64,000 bases of DNA from Gari tellinella (Eukaryota; Mollusca; Bivalvia; Cardiida; Psammobiidae), in NCBI GenBank assembly GCA_922989275.2, contig OV277869.1, positions 25,802,189 to 25,866,188 on the forward strand, read 5' to 3'. The notes under the pieces were generated by a model. It did not search any database. It saw only the letters and a program-made list of their open reading frames with translations, and was not told the DNA's origin. Position 1 is the stretch's first letter. Every line of letters begins with the position of its first letter. A program made the position numbers and the translations under genes. Positions 34,266 through 45,408 of this stretch are shown here, piece by piece.

Positions 34266-34586
34266 TAGAAAACTTTGGAAGAAATTGTAATCAACTATGA
34301 ACCCTGTTGCAAGCGACAAATTTTGCAGGCGACAGTTGTATAACATGGTTACAGACTGCATTTTTATTGAACAATTAAACAAGGGAAACAACTCCACAGA
34401 GCATATTGATCGCTGCGAGTCTCGTTCGAGTTATCTACCTTATAAGAACGGTAAACTTGAAAGCGAGGCTGCGAATACACAGCGGCTCCTTTGAAGCTCA
34501 GAATTGTGTTATCCTCGCGTGTGTCAAGTCAACATGTAGATTGGAAATCTCAATTAAGGTGAAATTTCAGGTGTCGTTTGGGGAAG

Positions 34587-34662
34587 ATGCGGGGAATTAC
34601 CCTGTGTGTGTTCTTGTGTGTGTACGGAGTATATATTCCAGGAATTAACAGCTCGCGACAAG
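34587..34662 (+). CDS. Candidate first coding exon with signal peptide (partial)
   Basis: The ATG at 34587 has A at -3. It opens a 25-codon frame reading MRGITLCVFLCVYGVYIPGI then NSSRQ: a basic residue, a hydrophobic segment of about 15 residues, then polar residues, as in a cleavable signal peptide. The frame ends at AAG|GTAAAT, a good splice donor, leaving phase 1, the commonest phase after signal-peptide exons. The flanks (34270-34950) are free of the repeats that fill the rest of the window. No downstream exon was identified, so the protein is unknown and the exon is a hypothesis. Confidence 0.3.
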
Positions 34663-34962
34663 GTAAATTGATTTTTTAAACAATTAATTTTTAAGCGTGA
34701 AGCGAAAAGAGCTATCGGAGAGACGCTATTCTCAGAAACCAATGACGCTATAGAGTATGACTATGAGTGACTCACATTTGGCATGGCCGTTGAGGCTTGA
34801 CATTTTCAGGAAAATTCTTGTTTGCTTATTAGACAATGATCAAACAATTGAGTATCTTTTATCATCTGAATTTATTTGTTTTGATGGGATAACATTGTTC
34901 AGAATTGTTAGGTTAATTGTTGGACTTTGGCACAGGTAAAAGTGTCATGTTTAATAACATTT

Positions 34963-35197
34963 TACCCATTACCCCATTATGGCCCATTAACTATTTAAGA
35001 ATGGTGACCACTAAAGCAAGTCGAAAGTAAAGCAGAACTATGGCATGTTATTGGCATGCATTTAGCTACCATCTGCGTGGATAAAGATTATAGTGCTCAT
35101 TCATTAAGTTCTGTAAAGACACCATGGAACTATTTTCTTAAGTGGGTGAAATAATGAAATGCTTAAAATGTATCAATGCCAATGGAGTAAAGGGTTA
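34963..35197. mobile_element. P2 MITE, diverged
   Basis: The ends CCCATTACCCCATTATGG and GGAGTAAAGGGTTAA, with CGAAAGTAAAGCAGAAC in the core. The palindrome centre is damaged. Confidence 0.5.
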
Positions 35198-35437
35198 AAA
35201 CTCACTATAAGGCTAATTTTGAATCTTTGTGAGGAGAGATTATATTTGTTTGCCCCTTATATTACACAATGTGCTTTTCAAATTCTTTATAAAGAGTACT
35301 AATATAGAATTTATGATCCGCCAATCTGACAAAGGGATGCATCATAAGTTTTATACAATTTGGTAAATCTTTATCAATTTTATAATCTGTCATTTAAAGT
35401 AAAGAAGAATTATGTTAAAACACTTTCATCTGTCATA
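35198..35437. other. No recognised feature
   Basis: AT-rich; neither a gene nor a repeat of this window. Confidence 0.3.
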
Positions 35438-35528
35438 ATAATCCATAGCCTGTTTCTTAAGTTTTGAAGACAAAGGACAATTTACAGTAGGTTTAAAGTA
35501 AAGCAGAATGCATTCTGCTTTACTTTCA
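35438..35528. mobile_element. P2 MITE fragment
   Basis: ATAGCCTGTTTCTTAAG and the core AAGTAAAGCAGAATGCATTC are present. It is joined directly to the next P2 copy. Confidence 0.5.
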
Positions 35529-35771
35529 GCCGGCTATAACCCATTTCTCCATAAGTACGCCTTTTTACGTCTTTAATATATTCCTTCACTGAAGAAAGGA
35601 ATGTCGCCTTATACTGACCTGAATACAGATCTTAAGAAATAATTTCTATATACTAAAAGATGATAGCTAAAAGCAGGCTGAAATTAAAGCAGAATGCTGC
35701 GACCTTCTAGCGCATTCTGCTTTAATTTCAATCTTTTAATAAATACAAGAAACAGGCTATGGGGTAATGGG
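35529..35771. mobile_element. P2 palindromic MITE
   Basis: TAACCCATTTCTCCATAAG to CTATGGGGTAATGGGTTAA (TTAA at 35772-35775). The palindromic core lies at about 35670-35735. Confidence 0.62.
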
Positions 35772-35775
35772 TTAA

Positions 35776-36330
35776 GCTACCATCTGCTAGGTTATAGAAA
35801 ATACTTATTATGGTATTTATTTAGTGATTGTGTAAGATGGAAAGTATTTCCTATACATGTATATTGGAGGAATATATTGAAGGCATAAAAAGGTGTAATT
35901 TATTTAAGGCCTATCTACTGGGTAGTGTAACGGTTGGTTGATCCAGGTTGATTACTGGTCTAGCTGAATATTTGAAGTCCCTCACTGGGTCATGACCCCA
36001 GATACTCTTAACCCTTATTTAGAATGGACTGGTCTGTTTGCTGATAAATGACTAGGTTACATTGATGCCTTAGGGATTTGTACCCAAAATATTATACAAT
36101 ATGAAAACTGTGATAATCAGGGACTAAGTGCAGTGCCTGACCAGAGGGCTCCTTTCAGGGTCTACACTGTTTGAAAGGAATTAATATATCTGGTTCCAGA
36201 CTTTCATTAATATAAGGTTTAATACATACCGGGGTAGTCAAGTTTGAAAAGCACACAGCATGTGAGATTTTTTGCAATGTTTAATCTTGTTTGAAATTTT
36301 AAATTTCTGAAATCTGGCCCGTAGTATAAT
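35776..36330. other. Mostly unrecognised, with P2 and P3 scraps
   Basis: A P2 half-body (TATTGGAGGAATATATTGAA near 35860-35905) and a P3 core scrap (CCAGAGGGCTCCTTTCAGGG near 36140-36175) are recognisable. No gene was seen. Confidence 0.35.
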
Positions 36331-36475
36331 TAACCCAATAGCCCATAGCTTGTTTCTAGTTTTGAAGACAAGTGACCACTTAAAGCAGGTTGATTCAAAG
36401 TAAAGCACAGGGCACATTCTGCATTGCTTTTAGTCTGTTTTAAGCTACCATCCTAGAATATAAAAAAATCACTTT
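36331..36475. mobile_element. P2 MITE fragment
   Basis: AACCCAATAGCCCATAGC then a core with AAAGTAAAGCAC and GCATTGCTTTTAG. The right half is missing. Confidence 0.45.
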
Positions 36476-36616
36476 CTGCAGAATCATCATAGGCTTTTGG
36501 TTTTAAGAAAATGTTTTATTGTTAATGTTTTATAACTGTTTGCTTTCAGTTTAGTTGTAAATCTTCAAGTCTTTTTAAAGTGCAGATCTGTATGTGCAGA
36601 CAGAAGGAAATTGTTT

Positions 36617-36955
36617 AACCCTTTACTCCATATAGATATCACTTTTTACACATTTCATTAATTCCTCTACTTAGAAATAATGGTTCCGTTTTATACAGTA
36701 ATGAATTATGCAATATAAGAAATACAGGGCTCCAGATAAGAGGAATTTTTTTCAACAAATAAAACATTTTCTCACCCATTTCAGCACCAAATCCTATGGT
36801 GTTACTACTCATTAGAATCGTCTCAAAGAGACGATTCTAATGAGTAGTGACACCATAGGGTTTAATTCAGAAATCAAGATTTTAATTTTTGAAAAACTAC
36901 CCTTATCTGGAGCTCTGAAATATTTCCTTTATCCTAACAGATGGTAGCTGAACCC
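36617..36955. mobile_element. P2 MITE half interrupted by P4
   Basis: TAACCCTTTACTCCATATAG starts a P2 left half. After the P4 insertion it resumes TTTCCTTTATCCTAACAGAT. It then joins another P2 copy. Confidence 0.55.
36725..36918. mobile_element. P4 MITE nested in P2
   Basis: CAGGGCTCCAGATAAGAGG to CTTATCTGGAGCTCTG, with AAATA at 36720-36724 and 36919-36923. Removing it restores ATAAGAAATATTTCC, the normal P2 phrase, so the 5 bp duplication is supported by an empty site. Confidence 0.78.
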
Positions 36956-37170
36956 TTTACTCCATAGTCTGTTTGTAGTTTTAAAGATAGGTGACCGATA
37001 AAAGCAGATGTATCCTGCTTTACTTTTCAACCTGCTTTAAGCTACCATCTGCTAGAGTATAGCAAATTTGTTGTATGATACCAATTCAGGACATAATAAA
37101 TAGAAACTATTTTCCTCTTGGAGGAATAAATCAATCATGGCGTGAAAAGAGGCATTTATAGGGTAATGCT
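36956..37170. mobile_element. P2 palindromic MITE
   Basis: GAACCCTTTACTCCATAGTC to TTTATAGGGTAATGCTGG. The core is shortened around GCAGATGTATCCTGCTTT. Confidence 0.5.
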
Positions 37171-37502
37171 GGTCAAAGCTGGCTGAAAGTAAAGTAAAAA
37201 GAAAATAAAATGAAGAAAGGGGCTATAATTAAGGTACACTGTTAACAGATCAAACATGTTTCTGATCTAAAATTGCTTAATGCCAGACAAGTTATAACCA
37301 GCTTAAAGGTTTAAGAAATATCCGGGGAAAGTAAACATTGAGTTTGTTTACATAGTTAGATTACTGCTTGTAACATGTGTTGAGAAGCCTTACTTGTATC
37401 TATTGATATCTCCCTCAACCAGGCTTGAACCATTGAGGGAGAAGGCATTAGGCAAGGAGCATGCATTCCACTGTCTTGTTTGTGTCATCTTCACTGAAGT
37501 CA

Positions 37503-37705
37503 CAGGGCTCATTCAAGATAAGAGGGAGTAATCTGAACAAAACTAATATTTTATCCTTTCATGTCAGCAATACATCCTATGGTGTGACTACTCATTAGAA
37601 TCGTCTCTGCAAGATGATTCTAATGAGTAGTCACACCATAGGATTTAATGCAGACATAAAGATTTAAGTTTTTGAATACTCCCCTTATATAGATCTGGAG
37701 CCCTG
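37503..37705. mobile_element. P4 palindromic MITE
   Basis: CAGGGCTCATTCAAGATAAG to GATCTGGAGCCCTG around the palindrome ATTAGAATCGTCTC...ATGATTCTAAT. No clean duplication is visible. Confidence 0.65.
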
Positions 37706-38549
37706 TAATAAAGGAAACAACAAGTCTCCTGGATAATCTGTCACAGTGATTTTTTTACAAATTCAAAACTATGAGTCCCCAGGACTCGCTGGCCTTCAAA
37801 ACTGTTGAGTCCCAGCTATATCTTTATTACCAAAATGGACTCACAGATTTTTAATTTATGAGTTCCACAAGATTTTAATGAGTCCAGGACTCAGGACTCG
37901 GGACTTGCAGGTAAAAAAATCATGATCACTGTCCAGGTAAAAGGATGAAAACTGAAGAAATTTGTGGCTTTGCATAAAGTGCTACCATACCCTTCTGACA
38001 AATTAAAATTGTCTCTTTGAGACCCTATTTTGTGACTACCGGTATTCATTAGAATAAGTCCACATGGATAATAATGAATTGAAGCCATTATTTTATCCAG
38101 CAATATGCCCTGAGACAGCACCAATCATAAAATTAGCATGCCATCTCAGGGGTTCATTGATGAGACTACATTAGAATTGCGTCTTTGAGCAGTTACATGT
38201 ACTATATAATATGATAAATATCGTCATCCTGAGCAAATAGCCACTAATGATCACTATTCCTACATTTTCTTCCTCTGTCCCTTAGAATGTTTGGGAATAA
38301 AGTGCTACAAACTGACTGGAGTTTAGGAAATTGTAGCCCTTTAAAAAAAAGAAAATTGCAAGATATGACTTTCAAATTGTGACATGTTGTGTTGAAATAT
38401 CTTCCCAGATAAATTGTACCAGTGGAGTGAAGAAATTCTGACAGTCCTGTCTATTCTTTGTTGGCAAATTTTAAGTCTAAATTAATTTGTTTCTTTCATG
38501 GGAAATCTTAAGGTAATTCAGCCACAAGTGATGAATGGCAGGCAGTTAA
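37706..38549. other. No recognised gene
   Basis: Short GAGTCC/GGACTC words recur at 37770-37910. A worn P4 core scrap (ACATTAGAATTGCGTCTTTG) lies near 38170. No coding feature is visible. Confidence 0.35.
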
Positions 38550-38770
38550 CCCTGACACTTTTAAAACTTTGTCTTCTCCAAACATGTCAATTTGAAGCCA
38601 TTCTTGTACACATGTTGTTAGATCTTTCTTCTATTTCATGTACTAAATAACATCAACGTGTCAAACAGTTTGGCTCCAGATGAGACGCCGAGGAACTCGG
38701 CGTCTCATCTGGATCCAAACTGTTTGAAAATATCATCACAATGTCAGCCATTCATTGCTAATGGTTTAAG
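38550..38770. mobile_element. P1 palindromic MITE
   Basis: The core at 38658-38729 is almost perfect: arms CAAACAGTTTGGCTCCAG and CTGGATCCAAACTGTTTG around CGAGGAACTCG. TTAACCCTGACACTTTT marks the left end. Confidence 0.65.
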
Positions 38771-39104
38771 TATGAGAAAAGAAGGTTGAAGTGTTGACAT
38801 TTAGGTTAAGGTATCTTGTCATCTTTTAAATAGTTTACATTAGCATAATCCCAGGTGTGATCCTGTTTAATCTGCAAGCTTGATGTTGCTTAATGACATC
38901 ATAATCTGTATAATAGTATTACCTGGGGTGTCAAAGTTTCAAACAGGGTGAAACCTTATATAACTTCATACACAGATATACAAGTACTTACAAACATATT
39001 GGATACCCTCACAGTATCCTTGTGTTCTGTGACAATTCAATTGTTTGCTTCGATTCAACCTTGTATTAGCTCGTTCCTTCATGGCTTTTTACAGTGTTAA
39101 ATAG
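38771..39104. other. No recognised feature
   Basis: AT-rich, without a gene or known repeat. Confidence 0.3.
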
Positions 39105-39238
39105 CCCTTTTCTCCATAGCCTGTTTCTAAATTCTAGTTCTGAAGACACAGGTGACCAGTACTGACCACTTAAAGCAGGTTGAAAGTAAAGCAGAATGCA
39201 CTGTAAGGCACATTCTGCTTTACTTTAGACTACTTTAG
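39105..39238. mobile_element. P2 MITE fragment fused to P4
   Basis: CCATAGCCTGTTTCTAAATT and a core of GTTGAAAGTAAAGCAGAATG type. The right half is replaced at about 39239 by a P4 copy that has lost its own first bases. Confidence 0.5.
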
Positions 39239-39427
39239 GAAATGTCAAAATTTCAAATCCAAGTTCCAACATTTTCTCACTCAGTTCAGCATCAAATCCT
39301 ATGGTATTACTACTCACTAGAATCGTCTCAAAGAGACAATTCTAATGAGCAGTGGCACCATACTGATAGGCTAATGCAGAAAGAAAGGTTTAAGTTTCTG
39401 AAATACTCCCCTTATCTGGAGCTCTGA
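39239..39427. mobile_element. P4 MITE, left end truncated
   Basis: CCAACATTTTCTCACTCAG, the central palindrome around GTCTCAAAGAGAC, and the right end CCCCTTATCTGGAGCTCTG. Confidence 0.6.
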
Positions 39428-39475
39428 ATTGTTCTAAAGACTGAAAAGAAAAAGTCACTATATAATAATCACTAT

Positions 39476-39735
39476 TTAACCCTATTACCCCACATAGCCT
39501 GTTTATAGTTTTGAAAACAAGTTGCCACTTAAAGCAGGTTGAAAGTAAAACAGATTGCTCCTTAAGGCTCATTCTGCTTTACTTTCAGCCTGCTTTAAGC
39601 TACCATCTGCTAGGATATAGAAAATATATCTTACGGTACATGTAGATGTTCATGACTGTATTTAAATAGGAACTATTTTCTTTGGTGGAGGAATAAATCG
39701 AATGCGCTAAAAGGTGCTTCTAAATAGAGGGGGGG
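39476..39735. mobile_element. P2 palindromic MITE
   Basis: TTTAACCCTATTACCCCACA to AAAGGTGCTTCTAAATAGAG. The core at about 39535-39600 is clear. A G-run (about 39728-39738) follows. Confidence 0.62.
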
Positions 39736-39738
39736 GGG

Positions 39739-40037
39739 GCTCGTTAAATCTGTAACAAGTGTAATATAGAAGGAAATAAGAGCAGCAGTGTGTCATTGTT
39801 ACCGGTCAGGTGTGTGTAATTAAGGAACCTGTGCTACTCTCCTGGCTGGTACTAATTGTTGTGATGTAATCCATTGATTAGTTGGATCAGATCCGGCCAG
39901 CAGATAGACCCTTATTGATCCGGCCAGCAGATAGACCCTCTCACCCTATTGATCCAACAAGGAGATTGGGCTCTTGCTGGGCTTGCTATAAGCCATCAAT
40001 ATAGCAATATCCTGTCTCTAAACACTGGGTCTCACCT
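39739..40037. other. Short GATCCGGCCAGCAGATAG duplication
   Basis: ATCCGGCCAGCAGATAGACC occurs twice, near 39892 and 39919, as a short direct repeat. No gene was seen. Confidence 0.45.
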
Positions 40038-40046
40038 TTAAGTTTA

Positions 40047-41008
40047 GGTAGTGACTAGGGGTACGTGACCGTACCTCTAATATTTGAAATTAGCGGTACG
40101 GTCACGTACCCCTAGCGAGCCCTGTGAGGGTTGACTAGGGGTACGTGAGTCATTTAAACTATGTAGCAACATATTAATTTGCCTGCGGATACGTTTTATT
40201 GATGCTAATATTAATTATCTCTCATTTCTACCTTATCTTGTGGATATTTAATGGAGAAAAACAAAGAAACTTCGACAAATATTCCCCACCCAACTTGTTC
40301 TCACCGGCAGCGATGAGAATAGATGTATTCCGCATACATGTATTGGGTTAATTATCGTCAGATACGCCCGATATCTGAAAATCCGTGACCAATGTTATGT
40401 TTTTTTCTTAAAATTTTGATTCAATGGTAACTTAATTAATACAATAAGCTTGTAAGAAACTACTGATTATGTGCCTTCCTAACTTAGCGGTGAATATAAA
40501 GTGGTAGATCTAAGAAAATAAAAAATATCGAAGCTTCGGCTCCAATCAAGTATCGAAACATGTAAGTTTGCCGGTACCCAAGTTTGCTGGTTAATGACCT
40601 ACACAAATCAACTCGTAAAACACGTTTGATAACTGATCGCAATTAAACAGTGCATTTATTCTAAACAAGGCTGGTATTGGATATTTATACATGTTTGTAA
40701 AAATGAGTGAACGTTCTTTATTCATAGGTATAATTTTCGCTGCCGTGAAAAAAATGCCGATTGGAAATTATTTTTGGATTAATTTTTTTTTGCTTTTCTG
40801 CGTTAAACAGTCAGAATAGAAGGTTGAAATGAGATATTATTAACATTAGCATCGCTATTAACGTATCTGCAGACACAATAAAGTGTTGCTATACAGTGTT
40901 ATGGATTCACGTACCCCTAGTCAACCCTCACAGGGCTCGCTAGGGGTACGTGACCGTACCGCTAATTTCAAATATTAGAGGTACGGTCACGTACCCCTAG
41001 TCACTACC
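40047..41008. mobile_element. MULE-like element with perfect 102 bp terminal inverted repeats
   Basis: 40047-40148 and 40907-41008 are exact reverse complements by base-by-base reading. A 9 bp duplication TTAAGTTTA lies at 40038-40046 and 41009-41017. Each terminal repeat itself contains an inverted pair built on AGGGGTACGTGACCGTACC. The 758 bp interior is AT-rich with no transposase frame. Long inverted repeats and a 9 bp TSD fit Mutator-like elements; perfect termini suggest recent insertion or gene conversion. Confidence 0.8.
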
Positions 41009-41017
41009 TTAAGTTTA

Positions 41018-41275
41018 ACCCTTTCCCTCATATTTCAACCTTTATCCCATAGCTTGTTTTCAGTGTTGCTTAAAGCAGGCTGAAAGTAAAGCAGAATGCT
41101 CCTTAAGGAGCATTCTGCTTTACATTCAGCCTGCTTTTATATGCAACCACATACTACGATATAGGAAAAATTCTTATATTGCATATTCATTTCTGTATTA
41201 ATTGGAACTATTTTCTGCAGAGGCTTAAATTAAAGGCTTAAAATGCGTATCTATTCTATGGAGTAATGACTGATA
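41018..41275. mobile_element. P2 palindromic MITE
   Basis: AACCCTTTCCCTCATATTTC start; core GGCTGAAAGTAAAGCAGAAT around GCTCCTTAAGGAGC. TTCTATGGAGTAATG is near the right end. Confidence 0.6.
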
Positions 41276-41329
41276 CAAAAAGATACATATAAATGTTAAA
41301 ATACAGAGAACAAAATCATAACATTATTC

Positions 41330-41690
41330 TATTTTGTGACTCCTCATTTGAATTCACTCTTTAAGACGATCCTAATGAGTAGTTGTTACCTAGATTTTGG
41401 TGTAGATATATTCAAGGAGATAATTTTGTAATGTTTAGTCTACCCCCCATTACTGGGATAGATATGGATATTATTTCTGAGATTATCTCTGATACCATCT
41501 CTGACATGCACAAAGATCTGTATATTATGCAGGGCTCCAGATAAATGGGAGTAAACTCAAATTTTCCAGAAACTATAGGAGCCCTTTGATCTGGGTATAC
41601 ACTGTTTCTAAATATGGGGTAAGTGTACTCTTCACAGGTACACTGTTAATGTTAAGGATGAGTATATATATACTTGTCACCTAAGGATTT
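41330..41690. repeat. Scraps of P4 and P3
   Basis: A P4 centre (TTTAAGACGATCCTAATGAG near 41361), a P4 left end (CAGGGCTCCAGATAAATGGG at 41530) and a P3 core piece (GGAGCCCTTTGATCTGGG near 41579) lie in sequence. Confidence 0.45.
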
Positions 41691-41955
41691 AATGGGTTAT
41701 AACAGAACAAGAAGTGACTTTTAGCGTATTTAATTTATTCCTCTGCTGAAGAAAATAGTTCCAGTTTAAACCCTCATGAACATTTACCATAACAAATATT
41801 TTTATACATGTATATAGTTTATCAGATGGTAGTTTAAAGCAGGCTGAAAGTAAAGCAGAATGTACTTTAAGGCACATTCTGCTTGACTTTCAACCTGATT
41901 TAAGTGATCACCTGTCTTGAATGTTATAAACAGGTTATTTGGTTAAGGGTTCACA
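41690..41955. mobile_element. P2 palindromic MITE
   Basis: AGAAAATAGTTCCAGTTT, the core arms GCTGAAAGTAAAGCAGAATG around TACTTTAAGGCA, and ATAAACAGGTTATTTGG. Confidence 0.6.
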
Positions 41956-42221
41956 TTCAATGAGTTCTTTTTTTGTTGTTAAAACAAAACCCAGCATCAT
42001 TCAATAAGATATAATTAAGTCTTCAAGTATTTAAGTCTTTGTATTGCAAACATCTTAAGTACTAGCTAGTTACAACTGGACAAAGCAACACATTGACAAA
42101 TTCAGTTTGTATTGGCAGACTTTATCTTAATCGGTGATCTTGGTCAATACTGCTTGCACTTGAGCCCGGGTCTTTGTAGCCGAGTCAAGGCTTGGATGTC
42201 TCCAGCTGAGAGTGTCATTAA

Positions 42222-42418
42222 CCCCTTGCATGCTGGGTAATTTTTGCGTCTGCTATTTTTCTAAATTTCTTTTCAAAAACAGGGACAGAGTGTCAAACAG
42301 TTTGGACCCTGATGAGATGCCGCATTATGCAGCATCTCATCAGAATCCGAACTGTTTGCAAAGGTTATCACTGTGGGACATATCTGCTACTAGCATGTAC
42401 CGTACTGAGCTAAGGGTT
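42222..42418. mobile_element. P1 palindromic MITE
   Basis: TTAACCCCTTGCATGCTGGG (TTAA 42218-42221) and the core 42292-42362 with loop GCATTATGC. The right end, AGCTAAGGG, lacks an exact TTAA. The plus-strand frame at 42212-42451 is a translation of this element. Confidence 0.65.
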
Positions 42419-42686
42419 TTTAGATGGACCCCTGTTGTTGGGTGTGACTAAGCCAGTTCTTGTCTAGCGGGTTGGGGACAAAGAACGGGAAGTCACATAT
42501 TGGTCAATATTGTAACAGATTTTGCTACTGAATTAATCGCCTTATAGAAATCTAGTCCAATATTTAAAGTTATTATTCTGTGGAGTCAGAAAAACTAGAA
42601 GTATTGTAATTATGGTAGCTCCTGGTTTTGTTCAAGTGATTGAGAAATAATGTGTTAATACTTTCTTGGTTTCCCCTATAGCTTAA

Positions 42687-42943
42687 CTCTTTACTCCATA
42701 GTCTAAGCACCTTTTAGCACATTTAATTTATTTCTCCACTGAAGAAAATATATCCAATTTAAAGTCATGAAAATGTTTGAAAATAAAATTTAAATATTTT
42801 CTATACCCTAGCATATTATCGTATAGCTTAAAGCAGGCTGAAAGTAAAGGAGAATGTGCCTTGAGGCACATTTTGCTTTACTTTCGGCCTGCTTTAAGTA
42901 GTCACCTGTCTTCAAAAGTAGAAACAGGCTATAGAGTAAAGGG
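42687..42943. mobile_element. P2 palindromic MITE, reference copy (257 bp)
   Basis: CTCTTTACTCCATAGTC to ATAGAGTAAAGGG, with TTAA at both edges (42683-42686 and 42944-42947). The core at 42833-42900 has arms GCTGAAAGTAAAGGAGAATG. An inverted-end MITE with TTAA duplication is piggyBac-like. Confidence 0.75.
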
Positions 42944-42989
42944 TTAATGATTTCAATATTTGCTTAAAGCTGACTCTGACTGACTGAAG

Positions 42990-43140
42990 TGTAATGCAGA
43001 AACCTTTTACCCCATAAATACACCTTTTTACATAGGCCTGACCCTCTGATTTATCCCTACCTTGAAGAAAATAGTTTAAATTCAAACAAACATATATGTG
43101 CATCATAAGAAATATTTGATATATTCTGGCAGGTGGTAGC
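42990..43140. mobile_element. P2 left-half fragment
   Basis: ACCCCATAAATACACCTTTT, AAGAAAATAG and ATATTCTGGCAGGTGGTAGC are P2 left-arm phrases. P3 follows directly. Confidence 0.5.
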
Positions 43141-43145
43141 GTTAA

Positions 43146-43371
43146 CTCTTTGAACCCTAGTCACTCATATATAATTATGCATCATTTTCAAATGGTGTGC
43201 CTGTGAGGAGTACACTTGTCGTATGCAAACAGTGTTGACCCTGATCAGAGGGCTCCTTAAAGACTGTTTGTCAGTTTGACATATATTGTCAAAATCAACC
43301 TAAAAAGTAAAAAATGGACTATATCAATTGAAAACTAGAATTGTCCGTTTGAGGTTTCAGGGAGGAAAGAG
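43146..43371. mobile_element. P3 MITE
   Basis: TTAA at 43142-43145, then CTCTTTGAACCCTAGTC; GTATGCAAACAGTGTTGACC core, AGAATTGTCCGTTTGAGGTT, and GGAGGAAAGAG at the right edge. The core palindrome has lost its second arm. Confidence 0.65.
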
Positions 43372-43689
43372 TTAGGCTGAAATAGAAAACTGTACCCTTC
43401 GGGATCTCCTGTGGTCCTGCCTGCCTTTCCTCCACAGCCTTATGCACAAATTACTTACTCTGAAAATGTCTATCTTAGGAATAGGTCCAGGTGGGAAAAG
43501 GTGTTACAAGCTATGAGGGAAAGGGTTATAATATAATTGTATTACGCTGTTTCTATCACGCGTTGCTTTGATCTGCAATGTCATTATGTACGAGGTAGGT
43601 AGTAAGAGATGCGTGAGAAAGAGAGTTATTATCACCACAATTGCACTGCACTCAAATACATTAAAATTAAACCTGTATGTGCTGTGCTG

Positions 43690-43800
43690 GACTTTCGTGA
43701 CATTTGCAAGCAGTTTGGATATAGATCATGTGCTGAGTTACCCGACATCTGATCTGAATCCATACTGTTTGACACTTCTATTATGATTTTTCATTGAAAA
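43690..43800. repeat. P1 palindromic core
   Basis: The arms GCAAGCAGTTTGGATATAG and CTGAATCCATACTGTTTG (43705-43775) are diverged around GAGTTACCC. Confidence 0.5.
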
Positions 43801-43940
43801 AAATAATCTATAGTTATTGATTTCAGTTATTTTGGAGATGAGTGTTAATCTTTAATACACTATTGCAGCATTGGTAGGGTTAAATTACTATTTAATTGAC
43901 ACTTTGAACAAGGGGAAAATTACAAGGAATGTCTAAAATA

Positions 43941-44130
43941 ACTCTTAGCATGCTAGTGGACTAGTGGTGAAACCATGTCAATCTTTGCAAACAGTTTACG
44001 TAACACGACGTTGTACAGGATCCCAACTGTTTGACACTGATTGTATTTTGTAGAGAACATTTCGAAAAATCTAGTTTGAGAACAGTAGTAGACGCCAATA
44101 GTTTCAGAAATTACCCAGCATGCAAAGAAT
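43941..44130. mobile_element. P1 MITE with shortened core
   Basis: TAACTCTTAGCATGCTAG and ACCCAGCATGCAAAGAATT are inverted ends. The core at 43984-44038 keeps CAAACAGTTTACG and CCCAACTGTTTGACAC. Confidence 0.55.
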
Positions 44131-45408
44131 TCAATTGTTTGATGCTGCAGTCAGATAATGCTGATAAAATCATTTGATAATTATATAATAATATTTTGCA
44201 TAATGTAGGGAAAATGTGTCAGTTTCTGAATGTTACCTGATGATATGTTTCAGAGCAGACAATATTTATTCTAGTCGTTCTTTGGGTTAACTCTTTGCAT
44301 GCTGGGTATTTTTCGGCGGAGCTGGTCTGATTTCTCATTGAGCCTCAAACCTTATATGGCCCAACCAATCGTGAATGACCAGAAATGAAAGCTTAAGGAC
44401 ACGTGCTTAAAATCGAATAGTCTGATTGGGTAGCGGTTAGACTTGACTACTGCCTTTTACAAATTTGTAAAATAAGAGACACAGACTGTTATAGGCTGAT
44501 TTGCTATGTAGCGGTACCAGTAGTAAACACGATTTTCCGCTACTGCTAGTGAGTTATAACCGAGAAATTTTACGTGTCCCGACCGTTAGGTAGTGATTTG
44601 AATGACATAGTGTTTCTATTTTAAGATATGACATATTGTCTCAAATTTCGGCAATGATTTGATGCGTTCTGCAAATCAGAACGAAATTGTTCATAATAGA
44701 ATAGATCATAATTTTAATCTAGTACCAAGTATATGAAAAAGAAAGAATAGCAGTAACAATTCAGTGAGATTACGAGAAAACTGGCGTTTGAATTTAACCT
44801 AGATATCGAAAAGATTAAAGATTTCGAGCATGATGGGTATTTTTTGTGTTAACACCGTTTTCCTCCAGCGCATGCGCAACTCTGTGACCTCAAATGTAAA
44901 CAAACCGTGATTTTTTAACGCGATCGCAATCTCTTGGTTAAATGCGAAAACACAACAACACGTAGATACCTAAAACGTACATTGCTACACTTTGTAGATA
45001 TTTTTATAATAAATCAGAACATAGAACTAACTCTACAAGACAAATCCAAGCGGACACTTGTTTATTTTCTCATTTGAGGGGTCGTTTCAAACAATTCATA
45101 TTCGGCATATTTCGGGGGTGCTTTCCAAAAATCTCAAATCAAAATCAGGTGATTGAGAATATTTAAACAATCAAACCATATTTAAAGTTACTAACAAAAG
45201 AGCACACACATACAAATTTTAGTAATTTATGGTATCTACAAATTACAAAATAAAAATGATACACGTAGATCTAGACATGGAAGTCCGTGATCTAGATCTG
45301 TCTTTAAAAAGTCTAATCACTTTCAGTCACATCCTAGGAAGAAGAAAGTGCAATTCAATTGGCTTATAAAGATGGAAGTGGAAAATTTTCGGGGGAAAAG
45401 AAATCAAA
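44131..45408. other. Mostly non-repetitive, no gene recognised
   Basis: Two isolated P1-end phrases (CTTTGCATGCTGGGTATTTT at 44293 and GCATGATGGGTATTTTTTG at 44828) occur in the same orientation without the palindromic core. No open frame here resembles a protein known to me. Confidence 0.35.

Noticed and set aside
34811..34935. Possible second exon between TTTTCAG and CACAG|GTAAAA
   Set aside because: The frame is open only if the preceding exon ends in phase 2, but the candidate exon at 34587-34662 ends in phase 1, and joining them gives a stop after a few codons. The sequence is AT-rich with no recognisable domain.
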